From assembly GCA_947631865.1 (NCBI GenBank), contig CANRNF010000007.1, positions 1 through 62,203 of the forward strand: DNA of 62,203 nt, written 5' to 3'. The notes beneath the pieces are model-generated. The model ran no database searches. It was not told the DNA's origin and worked only from the letters and a program-made list of their open reading frames with translations. Below, in pieces: positions 18,952-26,962 of the stretch. A program made the position numbers and the translations under genes. Every line of letters starts with the position of its first letter. Position 1 is the stretch's first letter. This stretch comes from an uncultured Oscillospiraceae bacterium (GTDB lineage Bacteria > Bacillota > Clostridia > Oscillospirales > Oscillospiraceae).

Positions 18952-20273
18952 GCCGCAATACCAGCCGCACCACCTCCATCGCCCGGCGCATCGCCTGGAG
19001 CCAGCAGTGGAAAAAGCTGTGGCGCATCCTGTGGCAGACGGCGGCGCTGTTCGCCGTGGCTGTGGTGGCGTGGTGCGCGGCAGCGGCCCAGGCAGCGGGC
19101 GTGCCCCTTATCCACGGCACAGAGTTCTATATGCAGATGGCCGACGACAGCCATCACACCGTCTCCGACGTGGTGCTGCCGGATCCCGGCACCGCCCTGC
19201 ATCTTTTGCAGCACGGCGGCGAAAACCCCTGCGCCGGCGACGTGCTGTTCCACGCGGGGGATACGGTGGTGCAAATGGGCGGCTTCCTCTTCTGGCTGGG
19301 CTTCGCCCTGGAGTGCCTCACGGCGGCGCGGCTGGCCTGGTGGCTTCTCAGCTGCCTCTGGGCCACCCGGCGCATCCGCCGGTATCTGCGGCCCATCGAC
19401 GACATCGCCCAGGTGACGGAGAGCATCTCCGCCCAGGGCTTCGACGAGAGCAAGTTCCACTCCCTGGAGGAGGCCATCGACCACCTGGGGGTGGCCTCCC
19501 CCGACGAGCAGCTCCGGGTAGGGGACGACGACCTGGCCGGCCTGGAGACAGCGGTGAACAACCTCATCGTGCGCATGCACGAGGGCTACCGCCAGCAGGT
19601 CCGCTTCGTGGACGACGCAAGCCACGAGCTGCGCACGCCCATCGCCGTCATCCAGGGCTATGCGGACATGCTGGACCGCTGGGGCAAGACGGACGAGAAG
19701 GTGCTGAACGAGTCCATCCGGGCCATCCAGACCGAGGTGGCCCACATGAAGGCCCTGGTGGAGCAGCTTCTGTTCCTGGCCCGGGGCGACGCGGGCCGCC
19801 AGGAGCTGAACATGCAGGACATGGATCTGGCCGTCCTGGTGCGGGAGGTCTGGGAGGAGAGCCGGATGATCGACCCCAGCCACGAGTACGCCGTGGACGC
19901 CCCTGCGCCTGTGCCCGTCCGGGGAGACGAGGCCCTTTTGAAGCAGGCGGTGCGCATCCTGGTGGACAACGCCTGCAAATACTCCTCCATCGGTACCCGC
20001 ATCACCCTCCGGGCCTACCGGGACGGGGCGAATGCCTGCGTGGACGTGCAGGACAACGGCATCGGCATCGACCCCCAGGACGCGCCCCGGATCTTCGACC
20101 GGTTCTACCGCGCCGACGCCGCCCGAAAGACGGACGACAAGGGCAGCGGCTTAGGGCTGTCCATCGCCAAGTGGATCGTCACCCGCCACGGCGGCCGCTT
20201 CTCCGTCCGCTCCTACGAGGGGGTGGGCACCCGAGTCACCATCCTCCTGCCCGCCGAATTAAAAAAGACTTAA
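18948..20273 (+). CDS. Membrane sensor histidine kinase
   Basis: The 441-residue kinase has two membrane helices (about 29-50 and 112-138) enclosing a roughly 60-residue extracellular sensor with two cysteines nearby. A HAMP-like linker is followed by the H-box DDASHELRTPIAVIQGYADM (phospho-acceptor H226), N-box LVDNACKYS, G1 DNGIGIDPQD and G2 GSGLGLSIAKW. The cytoplasmic N-terminus of about 28 residues is rich in Arg, Lys and Trp. The start overlaps the response regulator stop codon (ATGA). It should phosphorylate that regulator in response to an envelope signal that I cannot identify. Confidence 0.96.
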   Translation: MSRNTSRTTSIARRIAWSQQWKKLWRILWQTAALFAVAVVAWCAAAAQAAGVPLIHGTEFYMQMADDSHHTVSDVVLPDPGTALHLLQHGGENPCAGDVLFHAGDTVVQMGGFLFWLGFALECLTAARLAWWLLSCLWATRRIRRYLRPIDDIAQVTESISAQGFDESKFHSLEEAIDHLGVASPDEQLRVGDDDLAGLETAVNNLIVRMHEGYRQQVRFVDDASHELRTPIAVIQGYADMLDRWGKTDEKVLNESIRAIQTEVAHMKALVEQLLFLARGDAGRQELNMQDMDLAVLVREVWEESRMIDPSHEYAVDAPAPVPVRGDEALLKQAVRILVDNACKYSSIGTRITLRAYRDGANACVDVQDNGIGIDPQDAPRIFDRFYRADAARKTDDKGSGLGLSIAKWIVTRHGGRFSVRSYEGVGTRVTILLPAELKKT

Positions 20274-20416
20274 AACACGCCCCAGCCGGTCCGTGTTATG
20301 ATATCCGACGCGGAGGAAAAGCTTTACCCTCTCCTTTACCGCTCTCTTTACAGCGGGACGGTACGCTGTCTTCCAAAGGGTGACGAAACTGTAAGGGGAT
20401 TGTAATATCATTCCGA

Positions 20417-20445
20417 TTGCGCTATAGCGCGTATTTTGATAAAAT
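20417..20445 (+). promoter_or_regulatory. Promoter of phospholipid operon, with palindrome
   Basis: TTGCGC (20417-20422) and TAAAAT (20440-20445) are 17 bases apart. The perfect 12-base palindrome GCGCTATAGCGC (20419-20430) overlaps the -35 and spacer, where a repressor or activator could bind. It drives the PAP2-flippase-pssA-psd genes. Confidence 0.72.
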
Positions 20446-20474
20446 AGTGACGATAACAGTTTGAAGGAGACGGC

Positions 20475-21149
20475 ATGGGTCCTCCTCTGAAAAAGCTCAT
20501 CCCCCGGGAAGGCTGGAAACCGCTGCTGGCGGCGTTCCTCTTCCAGTGTCTGGTCTACAGCGGCACCCGGCTTCTGAACGCCCCCTGGCGCCATTGGGAC
20601 ATGACCACCGCCCTGGACCGGGCCATCCCCTTTTGGCCCTGGACGGTGGCCATATACGCCAGCGCATTTCTCTTCTGGTTCGTGAACTACAACCTGGCCG
20701 CAGGCGCGGGCGGGGACAGAGCTTGGCGGTTTTTGACGGCGGACATCCTGGCCAAGGCGGTGTGCCTCGTGATATTCCTGGCGCTGCCCACCTCCAATGT
20801 GCGCCCCGCCCTGGCGGCGGACGCGCCTCTGGGCTGGGCCATGCGGTTCATCTGGGCCATGGACACGCCGGACAACCTGTTTCCCTCGCTCCACTGCCTG
20901 AACAGCTGGCTTTGCTGGGCGGCGCTCCGGGGCCGGGGGGATGTCCCCCGGGGATACCGGGTCTTCTGCCTGGTGTATGCCCTCGCCATATGCGCGTCCA
21001 CCCTGACTACATACCAGCACGTGCTCGCGGATGTGGCGGGCGGCATCGCTCTTGCGGAGCTCAACTGGCAGCTCGCGGGCCGGACCGGGCTCAGCCGGGC
21101 GTACCGGCGGCTGTGGGAAAGAAAGAAGCAACACGCCTCCCCTGTGTAA
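20475..21149 (+). CDS. PAP2-family membrane phosphatase/transferase
   Basis: The 224-residue membrane protein has about six helices and the two late PAP2 motifs: LFPSLHCLNSW (motif with catalytic His) and TTYQHVLADVAGGI (second His and Asp). The typical motif 1 (KxxxxxxRP) is not obvious, so it is closer to the inositol-phosphoceramide synthase-like PAP2 branch. It probably acts on a lipid phosphate at the outer face of the membrane, for example phosphatidic acid, phosphatidylglycerophosphate or undecaprenyl pyrophosphate. It is the first gene of an operon with three phospholipid genes. Confidence 0.85.
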   Translation: MGPPLKKLIPREGWKPLLAAFLFQCLVYSGTRLLNAPWRHWDMTTALDRAIPFWPWTVAIYASAFLFWFVNYNLAAGAGGDRAWRFLTADILAKAVCLVIFLALPTSNVRPALAADAPLGWAMRFIWAMDTPDNLFPSLHCLNSWLCWAALRGRGDVPRGYRVFCLVYALAICASTLTTYQHVLADVAGGIALAELNWQLAGRTGLSRAYRRLWERKKQHASPV

Positions 21150-21180
21150 GAGGCCTAAGAACGATGAAAGGAAGCCGCCG

Positions 21181-22236
21181 ATGGCAAAAGACAATCGCAA
21201 AAAGATCCTCGGGAACGGCCTTCTGTTCGCGGCCATCCTGGCGCTGACCATATACGCGGTGTTCCGGGGCGAGGACATGAACGCCGTGGCCGAGGCCATC
21301 CAGTCCTGCGACGTCCGCTGGCTGGCGCCGGCGTTGGGCTGCGTGGTGGTGTTCATCGGCGGCGAGGCGGTCATCCTGAGGCTGCTGCTGGGCTCCGGAG
21401 GCCTTCATCTGGGCCTTTTCCGCTGCTTTCTGGTCTCCTCGGCGGGATTCTTCTTCTCCGCGGTGACCCCCTCTGCCGGGGGCGGCCAGCCCATGCAGGT
21501 CTATTTCCTCCGCCGGGAGAAGATCCCCGTGCCCATCGCCACGGTGACCCTCATGGCAGTGACCATCACCTACAAGCTGGTGCTCATCATCACGGGCTTC
21601 GCCCTGGTCCTGTTCCAATACGACGTTCTCGTGTCCCGCTTCGGGCACATGACCTTCCTCTTCTGGGGCGGTCTCGCCATCACCACGGGCTTCACGGCCC
21701 TGCTGCTTTTGCTGGTGTTCCACCCCCACATGGCCCGGCGGCTGGCGGATAAGGCCCTGGGCCTGCTGGAGCGAATGCACATCCTGCGCCATAATATGGA
21801 GGCCCGGCGGGAGAAGCTACTGCGCGCCATGGACGACTACCACGAGACGGCGGCCTATTTCAAGACCCACATGGGCCTCATGGCCCTGGTCCAGGCCATC
21901 ACCTTCGTGCAGCGCTACGCCCTGTTCACGGTGCCCTGGCTGGTATACAAAGCCTTCGGCCTCACCGGCCACAGCTGGCTGGCCATCGCCACCCTCCAGG
22001 CGGCCATCCAGGCGGCGGCGGACATGCTCCCACTGCCGGGGGGCATGGGCGTGACCGAAGGGCTGTTCCTCACGGTCTTTGAGCCCATTTTTGGCGCCGT
22101 CACCCTGCCGGCCATGGTCCTGAGCCGGGGCACGGATTTCTACTGCCGGCTGCTGCTTTCGGCGGTGTTCACGGCCCTGGCGGCCCTGGTGCTGGGCCGG
22201 CACAGAGTTTCCCCGGAAAAGGAGGCGAGCGCGTGA
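21181..22236 (+). CDS. Flippase-like membrane protein (MprF/YbhN N-terminal family)
   Basis: The 351-residue protein has about eight membrane helices and belongs to the lysylphosphatidylglycerol synthase transmembrane (UPF0104/AglD) family. The marker segments are SSAGFFFSAVTPSAGGGQPM near 90-110 and the late LPLPGGMGVTEGLFL. The aminoacyl-transferase domain of full MprF is absent, so it should move a lipid rather than make lysyl-PG. The ATG at 21181 follows an AAGGAAG site; the open frame upstream is only the shadow of the PAP2 gene. Its stop codon overlaps the GTG start of pssA (GTGA), consistent with coupled work on phospholipids. Confidence 0.9.
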   Translation: MAKDNRKKILGNGLLFAAILALTIYAVFRGEDMNAVAEAIQSCDVRWLAPALGCVVVFIGGEAVILRLLLGSGGLHLGLFRCFLVSSAGFFFSAVTPSAGGGQPMQVYFLRREKIPVPIATVTLMAVTITYKLVLIITGFALVLFQYDVLVSRFGHMTFLFWGGLAITTGFTALLLLLVFHPHMARRLADKALGLLERMHILRHNMEARREKLLRAMDDYHETAAYFKTHMGLMALVQAITFVQRYALFTVPWLVYKAFGLTGHSWLAIATLQAAIQAAADMLPLPGGMGVTEGLFLTVFEPIFGAVTLPAMVLSRGTDFYCRLLLSAVFTALAALVLGRHRVSPEKEASA

Positions 22237-22898
22237 TCGGCATATATGACTACACAGTCTGGATGACCTACGCAAGTCTCGTGTCCTCCCTGGCCGGCAT
22301 GATCCTGGCCAGCATGGGCCACGTCCGCTGGGCGCTGGCGTGCCTCGCCCTGTCCGGCCTTCTGGACGCCTTCGACGGGAAGGTGGCCCGGACAAAAAAG
22401 GACCGCACCGACGCGGAGAAGGCCTTCGGCGTGCAGATAGACTCCCTGTGCGACATCGTCTGCTTCGGGGTGCTGCCCGTGATCACCTGCATGCACCTGG
22501 GGATGCACTCGATCTGGGCCATCGCTATCCTGTGCTTCTACTGTCTCGCCGGCCTCATCCGGCTGGCCTGGTTCAACATCACCGCTGACGCGCCGCCCCG
22601 GCCCGACGGCAAGAAATATTACCAGGGCATGCCCATCACGTCCATCGCTGTGATCCTGCCCATCTTCTACGCCATCGGTACCCTGGCTCCCAATTTCTTC
22701 GCCAGGGGGCTTCCGGTGGTCATGCTGGCCACGGGGGTGCTCTTCATCCTGCGCTTCCCCTTCCGCAAGCCCAGCACGAAGGAGCTGCTGCTCCTCATCG
22801 CCGCGGTGGGCGCCGCCACTCTCTACATCCTGGCCTGCCACCGGTGGGGCGGCATCTTCCCATGGCAGTGGGTGCTGCGCCGGGTGCCCGTCCGATGA
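22233..22898 (+). CDS. pssA: CDP-diacylglycerol-serine O-phosphatidyltransferase
   Basis: The 221-residue CDP-alcohol phosphatidyltransferase joins CDP-diacylglycerol and serine to give phosphatidylserine. The diagnostic motif is complete: DAFDGKVAR followed by GVQIDSLCDIVCFG (D-x2-DG-x2-AR-x8-G-x3-D-x3-D pattern). About six hydrophobic segments follow. It uses a GTG start behind a GGAGGCG site and overlaps the preceding gene by 4 bases. The assignment to serine rather than another alcohol rests mainly on psd being the very next gene. Confidence 0.94.
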   Translation: MIGIYDYTVWMTYASLVSSLAGMILASMGHVRWALACLALSGLLDAFDGKVARTKKDRTDAEKAFGVQIDSLCDIVCFGVLPVITCMHLGMHSIWAIAILCFYCLAGLIRLAWFNITADAPPRPDGKKYYQGMPITSIAVILPIFYAIGTLAPNFFARGLPVVMLATGVLFILRFPFRKPSTKELLLLIAAVGAATLYILACHRWGGIFPWQWVLRRVPVR

Positions 22899-23695
22899 GG
22901 GCGGCGGAATTTCTCTACGGTACGGCCCCGGGGCGCGTTCTGCTCCGGGGCCTGTGCCGTCCCTGGTTCTCCAAACTGGGGGGCGCGGTGCTGTCCACCC
23001 GCCTGTCCGCCCTGGCGGTGGGACCCTTCATCCGGGCCCACGGTATCGACATGAGCGACTGCCCCCGGAGCAGATTTGCCTCCTTCAACGACTTCTTCAC
23101 CCGCACCCTGCCGCCGGAGGCCCGGCCTGTGGACCCGGACCTGGCAGCGTTCATCAGCCCCTGCGACGGGCGGCTCTCGGTCTGGCCCATCGACGGGGCA
23201 GGCCGCTTTCCCGTGAAGGGCACGGACTACACTCTGGCGGGGTTATTGCGGGATGAGACCCTGGCGGAGCGGTTCCGGGGCGGGCTCCTCTGGCTTTTCC
23301 GCCTGTCCCCGGAGGACTACCACCGGTACATCTGGACCGCGGACGGGACGGCGGGGGAGCTGGTGCGCATCCCCGGGGTGCTCCACACCGTCCAGCCCCT
23401 GGAGAAAGGACAGCGGCCGGTGTACCACGAAAACACCCGGCAGTACCGCCTTCTGGAGACCGCCTTCGGGACTATGGCGGTCATGGAGGTGGGGGCCCTG
23501 CTGGTGGGGAAGATAGAGGACCGGCCCCTGGAAAACCCCGTGGTCCGGGGCACGGAAAAAGGCAACTTCGCCTTCGGCGGTTCCACGACCATTCTGGTGA
23601 CGGAAAAAGACGCTGCCGAACCGCTGCCCTCTATCCCCCTCCGCGGCGAAGAAACGCCGGTAAAGCAGGGACAACGAGTGGGGACGATCAAATAA
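22895..23695 (+). CDS. psd: Phosphatidylserine decarboxylase
   Basis: The 266-residue proenzyme converts phosphatidylserine to phosphatidylethanolamine. Visible landmarks are SFNDFFTRTLPPEARP near the N-terminus, FRLSPEDYHRYIWTADG with the catalytic His region, and the self-cleavage site GGST in FAFGGSTTILV, where the serine becomes the pyruvoyl group. The ATG at 22895 overlaps the pssA stop codon (ATGA); a longer upstream reading runs inside pssA. The operon PAP2-flippase-pssA-psd therefore provides phosphatidylethanolamine synthesis. Confidence 0.96.
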   Translation: MRAAEFLYGTAPGRVLLRGLCRPWFSKLGGAVLSTRLSALAVGPFIRAHGIDMSDCPRSRFASFNDFFTRTLPPEARPVDPDLAAFISPCDGRLSVWPIDGAGRFPVKGTDYTLAGLLRDETLAERFRGGLLWLFRLSPEDYHRYIWTADGTAGELVRIPGVLHTVQPLEKGQRPVYHENTRQYRLLETAFGTMAVMEVGALLVGKIEDRPLENPVVRGTEKGNFAFGGSTTILVTEKDAAEPLPSIPLRGEETPVKQGQRVGTIK

Positions 23696-23843
23696 GCCTC
23701 GCCAAACCCGACGCGTGGCGGGTCAGCGACGAGCGGCAGCAGACTGTGCCGGAGGGAACACAATGACGGAAGTATATCGTCGGTGTGACTGGAGGTACAG
23801 GATGTGACGCGAGGAGCAAAAGCGCTAACTTACGTGGTGCCAT

Positions 23844-24043
23844 GGCGCTCCCTGCGTCGACAGCATCCCCCGCGAACGGTTTCGCTTCGCTCAACAATGA
23901 TGGGGGTCCCCACGGGAGCCCAGCGAAGCGGGTCCCGTGGGGAGAGGAGGAGCGCGGGAGCGGGCGGATGCTGCCGGCTTTGCCGGCGGCGTAGCTTAGC
24001 GAACGCCGCGACGACGAGACACTGCCTCCTTGGAGCGCCGTCG
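23844..24043 (-). repeat. Family C repeat, interrupted by a family D element
   Basis: In reverse orientation to copy 1, the left part (23844-23899, ending CAACAATG) and right part (24020-24043, CTGCCTCCTTGGAGCGCCGTC) match family C closely. In between, the expected 15 or so bases are replaced by about 120 bases of a family D element. The downstream flank GCATGCGC...ACCCGACG also matches the flank of copy 3 at 47800. Confidence 0.85.
23902..24019 (-). repeat. Family D repeat nested in family C
   Basis: It starts with GGGGTCCCC, then the hairpin CACGGGAGCCC/GGGTCCCGTG with the AGCGAAGC loop, GAGAGGAGGAGC, a second GC hairpin (GCCGGCTTTGCCGGC), and ends CGACGACGAGA. The same start, hairpin loop and end occur at 34808. 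The rest of the gap from 23696 to 23843 shows no gene and no further repeat. Confidence 0.8.
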
Positions 24044-24105
24044 GCATGCGCATTTACCCGACGTGTGGCAGGCCAGGCCGCCCTGGTACCGGGCCGTCCA
24101 CATAG

Positions 24106-24142
24106 AAAAAATGGCCGCTGCTTTCGCAGCGGCCATTTTTTG
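24106..24142. terminator. Bidirectional terminator after cstA
   Basis: AAAAAATGGCCGCTG pairs with CAGCGGCCATTTTTT around CTTTCG. It ends the minus-strand cstA transcript, and any plus-strand read-through from psd. Confidence 0.92.
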
Positions 24143-24156
24143 TTGTTTGAGGTTTT

Positions 24157-25869
24157 TTAGGCCTTCTTGGCCTTCTTAGCCTGCTTGGAGAAGGTGCCGA
24201 TGCCCTCGATGATGAGGAAGATGGCCAGGATGACCATCGCCACAGCGATGACCAGCTGGAACCAGTTGCCCCACTCGGTGCCGGCGAAGCAGATGGTGAT
24301 CAGGCTCTTGATCTTGATGACCAGGAAGGTCAGGGTAGCGACCAGCATGAAGATCATGGGGATGAAGAACATCTTGTTGTTCTTGCCGATGTTGCCCAGC
24401 CAAGCGGCCACGGCCATCAGAGCAAGACCAGCCAGCAGCTGGTTGGCAGCGCCGAACAGGCCCCAAATGGCGCTCAGGCTCATGCCGCCCAGGTAGCAGC
24501 CCACGACGACCATGAACACGGTGCCGGTCAGGGGGTGAGCCAGGAACTTGCGGGCGCCCTTGGCGTCCTTCCAGGTGGCCTCGCCGTCCTTCAGGAACAG
24601 CTCGGTGAACATGAACCGGCTCAGACGAGTGCCGGTGTCCAGGCTGGTCAGGGCGAACACGGACACGGCCAGGGTCAGCAGCGTGTAGACCACGTTGTAG
24701 ACATGGCTGGCGGTATCCAGGCTGAACATGGAGGCGATGCCGGTGGCGAAGGCCACGGCGGGGGAGCCGAACTTACCATCAACGTAATCCTGGAAGACCA
24801 TGCCAACGGCGATCAGGGACACGACGCCCAGAGCGGACTCGATGAGCATGGAGCCGTAGCCGATGGCCTTGGCGTCCTTCTCGTTGGCCAGCTGCTTGGA
24901 GGAGGTGCCGGTGGAGATCAGGGAGTGGAAGCCGGAGCACGCGCCGCAGGCCACGGTGATGAACAGGGCCGGGAACAGGCCGCCCAGGCTGGTGGACCAG
25001 CCGGTGAAGGCGGGCAGCTCGAAGGTGGCGGTCTTGTCGCCGGTGAAGGCGGAGAAGAAGATGCCGATGATAGCCACGCCCATCATGGCGTACAGCAGGA
25101 AGCTGGACAGATAGTCACGGGGCTGCAGCATGATCCACACAGGGATCAGGGAGGCCACGGCGATGTAGGCACCGATCAGGATGATCCAGGTGGTGCGGCT
25201 CATAGCCAGGCCGAAGTTCAGGCCGACCCAGATGGCGGCCACGATGCCGATGATGCCGATGATGGTGGCGGGCACGGTGCCCAAGCCGGCCTTGTTGGTC
25301 AGCAGGCCATAGATGATGGCCAGGACGATGAACAGGACGGACACCATAGCGGTGGTCTCGTTGCCGGTCACGGCGTCGCCGGTGGTGAAGCCGGTGGCCT
25401 CGGACATGAAGGTGCCGGCCACGACGTTCACGAAGGAGGCGATGACCATGATGAGCACCAGCAGGGCGAAGAGGATGAACAGCTTCTTGGCCCGGTCGCC
25501 CATGGAGGTCTTGATGATCTCGCCGACGGACTTGCCTTCGTTACGGATGGAGGCGAACAGAGAGCCGAAGTCCTGCAGGCCGCCGAAGAAGATACCGCCA
25601 ATGACGCACCACAGGAACACAGGGAGCCAGCCGAAAACGGAGGCCTGGATCGGTCCATTGATGGGGCCAGCGCCCGCAATGGACGAGAAGTGGTGACCCA
25701 TCAGGACGGCGGGCTTGGCGGCGACGTAGTCCACGCCGTCTTCCATCTCCACCGCAGGGGTCTTTCTGCTGGGGTCGATGCCCCACTGCTTTGCCAGCCA
25801 GGAGCCATAGGTCACATAGCCGATGACGAGCAAAACGATTGCCGCGAGGATGATAAGTACTGCAATCAT
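24157..25869 (-). CDS. cstA: Carbon starvation protein CstA (peptide/pyruvate transporter family)
   Basis: The 570-residue protein has about 15 membrane helices with CstA-family markers: DYVAAKPAVLMGHHFSSIAG and GPINGPIQASVFGWLPVFLW near the N-terminus, and FITVACGACSGFHSLISTGT in the middle. Members move peptides or pyruvate across the membrane, often during carbon limitation. Length and helix number are those of the shorter Gram-positive form. It starts 11 bases after the stop codon of an unknown protein at 25881 and has a GGGAG ribosome binding site; the two are clearly cotranscribed. Confidence 0.96.
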   Translation of the reverse strand: MIAVLIILAAIVLLVIGYVTYGSWLAKQWGIDPSRKTPAVEMEDGVDYVAAKPAVLMGHHFSSIAGAGPINGPIQASVFGWLPVFLWCVIGGIFFGGLQDFGSLFASIRNEGKSVGEIIKTSMGDRAKKLFILFALLVLIMVIASFVNVVAGTFMSEATGFTTGDAVTGNETTAMVSVLFIVLAIIYGLLTNKAGLGTVPATIIGIIGIVAAIWVGLNFGLAMSRTTWIILIGAYIAVASLIPVWIMLQPRDYLSSFLLYAMMGVAIIGIFFSAFTGDKTATFELPAFTGWSTSLGGLFPALFITVACGACSGFHSLISTGTSSKQLANEKDAKAIGYGSMLIESALGVVSLIAVGMVFQDYVDGKFGSPAVAFATGIASMFSLDTASHVYNVVYTLLTLAVSVFALTSLDTGTRLSRFMFTELFLKDGEATWKDAKGARKFLAHPLTGTVFMVVVGCYLGGMSLSAIWGLFGAANQLLAGLALMAVAAWLGNIGKNNKMFFIPMIFMLVATLTFLVIKIKSLITICFAGTEWGNWFQLVIAVAMVILAIFLIIEGIGTFSKQAKKAKKA

Positions 25870-25880
25870 AATAACTCTCC

Positions 25881-26381
25881 CTACCTTTGATTTGAAATAT
25901 TGCGAAAGAGCTTCTTCAGCTCCCGGCCCAGGCGGTTATAGGCCAGGGTGCCGGAGGAAGTCTCTAGTGCAACCGCGCGATAATTGCTCCAGCCCTGCAG
26001 ACGGTAGCTGTAGCTCTTGTAGTGCTTCAGCTTTTTCACCGCCGACATGACTTCGGGGTCGATGTGGTCCGCCAGGACGATAAGGGTCACGTCGGAGTTG
26101 CGGTGGGCGCTGTGGGGCTTCACGAAGCTCAGGCCCCGCTCCCAGGCGGCGGCGTCCAGCTCCATGAGCTTGGCCATGTCCACGCTCTCCTCCGCGGCGA
26201 AGTAGACATACTCGTGGGAATCCGCCTCGGAGATGCGGGCGCTCTTGACCAGCACGTACGTCTCCCCGTGGGAGTGGAAGCGGGCCTCCGCCGCGAAGGG
26301 GGGCTCCACATCCTCCCGGATGACGTCGTAGTATCGGACATAGGAGCGCAGGAGCTTCTCCAGGGCTTCTGAGGCTGTCAT
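25881..26381 (-). CDS. Unknown soluble protein cotranscribed with cstA
   Basis: The 166-residue protein has no signal peptide or membrane segment and I do not recognise a domain. It starts with a helix (ASEALEKLLRSYVRYYDVI) followed by an alternating beta pattern (FAAEARFHSHGETYVLVKSA) and a conserved-looking centre with WERGLSFVKPHSAHRNSDVT. It ends in a basic helix. The close spacing to cstA (11 bases) suggests a role in controlling or assisting CstA, which is inference only. The AT-rich gap upstream (26382-26500) probably holds the promoter. Confidence 0.75.
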   Translation of the reverse strand: MTASEALEKLLRSYVRYYDVIREDVEPPFAAEARFHSHGETYVLVKSARISEADSHEYVYFAAEESVDMAKLMELDAAAWERGLSFVKPHSAHRNSDVTLIVLADHIDPEVMSAVKKLKHYKSYSYRLQGWSNYRAVALETSSGTLAYNRLGRELKKLFRNISNQR

Positions 26382-26495
26382 ATCTTCACCCGTTTAAAAG
26401 AAAAAATTATGAGCAAATTGTGAACACATTCAATCAACGATATTCTAGCGCCAAAGTATGAAAAGTGCAAGCCTTTTTTCCGGAAAAACGCTCGA

Positions 26496-26522
26496 AAAAA
26501 CCAGGAAATTTGTCACTCCTGG
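26496..26522 (-). terminator. Terminator overlapping a gene end
   Basis: On the minus strand CCAGGA and TCCTGG pair around GTGACAAATT and are followed by TTTTTTC. The stem includes the stop codon of the gene at 26513. Confidence 0.75.
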
Positions 26523-26896
26523 GTGGTTTCAGGGGCTGGACGGCCGAATTCCGCCTCCGGGACCCGCTGCTTCAGCTCCTCCATGAGGATCTGGGCGGCC
26601 TTTTTGCCGGGCAGCTGGATCTGGGCCAGCTCCCTGTCGTCCGCTCCGCAGACCACCAGGTGCTCGATCTCGAAGTCCCCCTTGCCGCAGCACAGCTTCG
26701 CCGGCACGGCCAGCACCCGCCGGAACATGCGGTGGATGTCGTGGTAGGGGATGTAGTAGGTCTTCAGGCCGGTCTTGACGAACAGCCGCAGCTCGCCCAT
26801 CTTCACCTTCCCGATCTCCCGGGCAGTCTTGTACTCCTTGTTCAGCTCTTCCTCGTCCACAGGGACGATGGCCTCATCCAACGGATAGAATTTCAT
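26513..26896 (-). CDS. Unknown protein, possibly PH-like fold
   Basis: The 127-residue protein is cytoplasmic by sequence, with no signal peptide or membrane helix. It opens MKFYPLDEAIVPVDEEELNK, then strands alternate (KMGELRLFVKTGLKTYYIPY, HLVVCGADDRELAQIQL) before a C-terminal amphipathic helix (KKAAQILMEELKQR). Strands closed by one C-terminal helix resemble bacterial PH-like domains, but this is only a guess. It follows trkH by 66 bases and ends in its own terminator, so it may be the last gene of the trk transcript. Confidence 0.7.
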   Translation of the reverse strand: MKFYPLDEAIVPVDEEELNKEYKTAREIGKVKMGELRLFVKTGLKTYYIPYHDIHRMFRRVLAVPAKLCCGKGDFEIEHLVVCGADDRELAQIQLPGKKAAQILMEELKQRVPEAEFGRPAPETTQE

Positions 26897-26962
26897 GGTG
26901 TCTCCTTTCCCATATCTGCATCGTATGACAAGCTCAGGTTAAATAGTATATACGCTGTTTTC

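Noticed and set aside
24535-25890. A long plus-strand frame opposite cstA, rich in Gly, His and Gln
   Set aside because: Complement of CstA transmembrane codons; no start site or family match.
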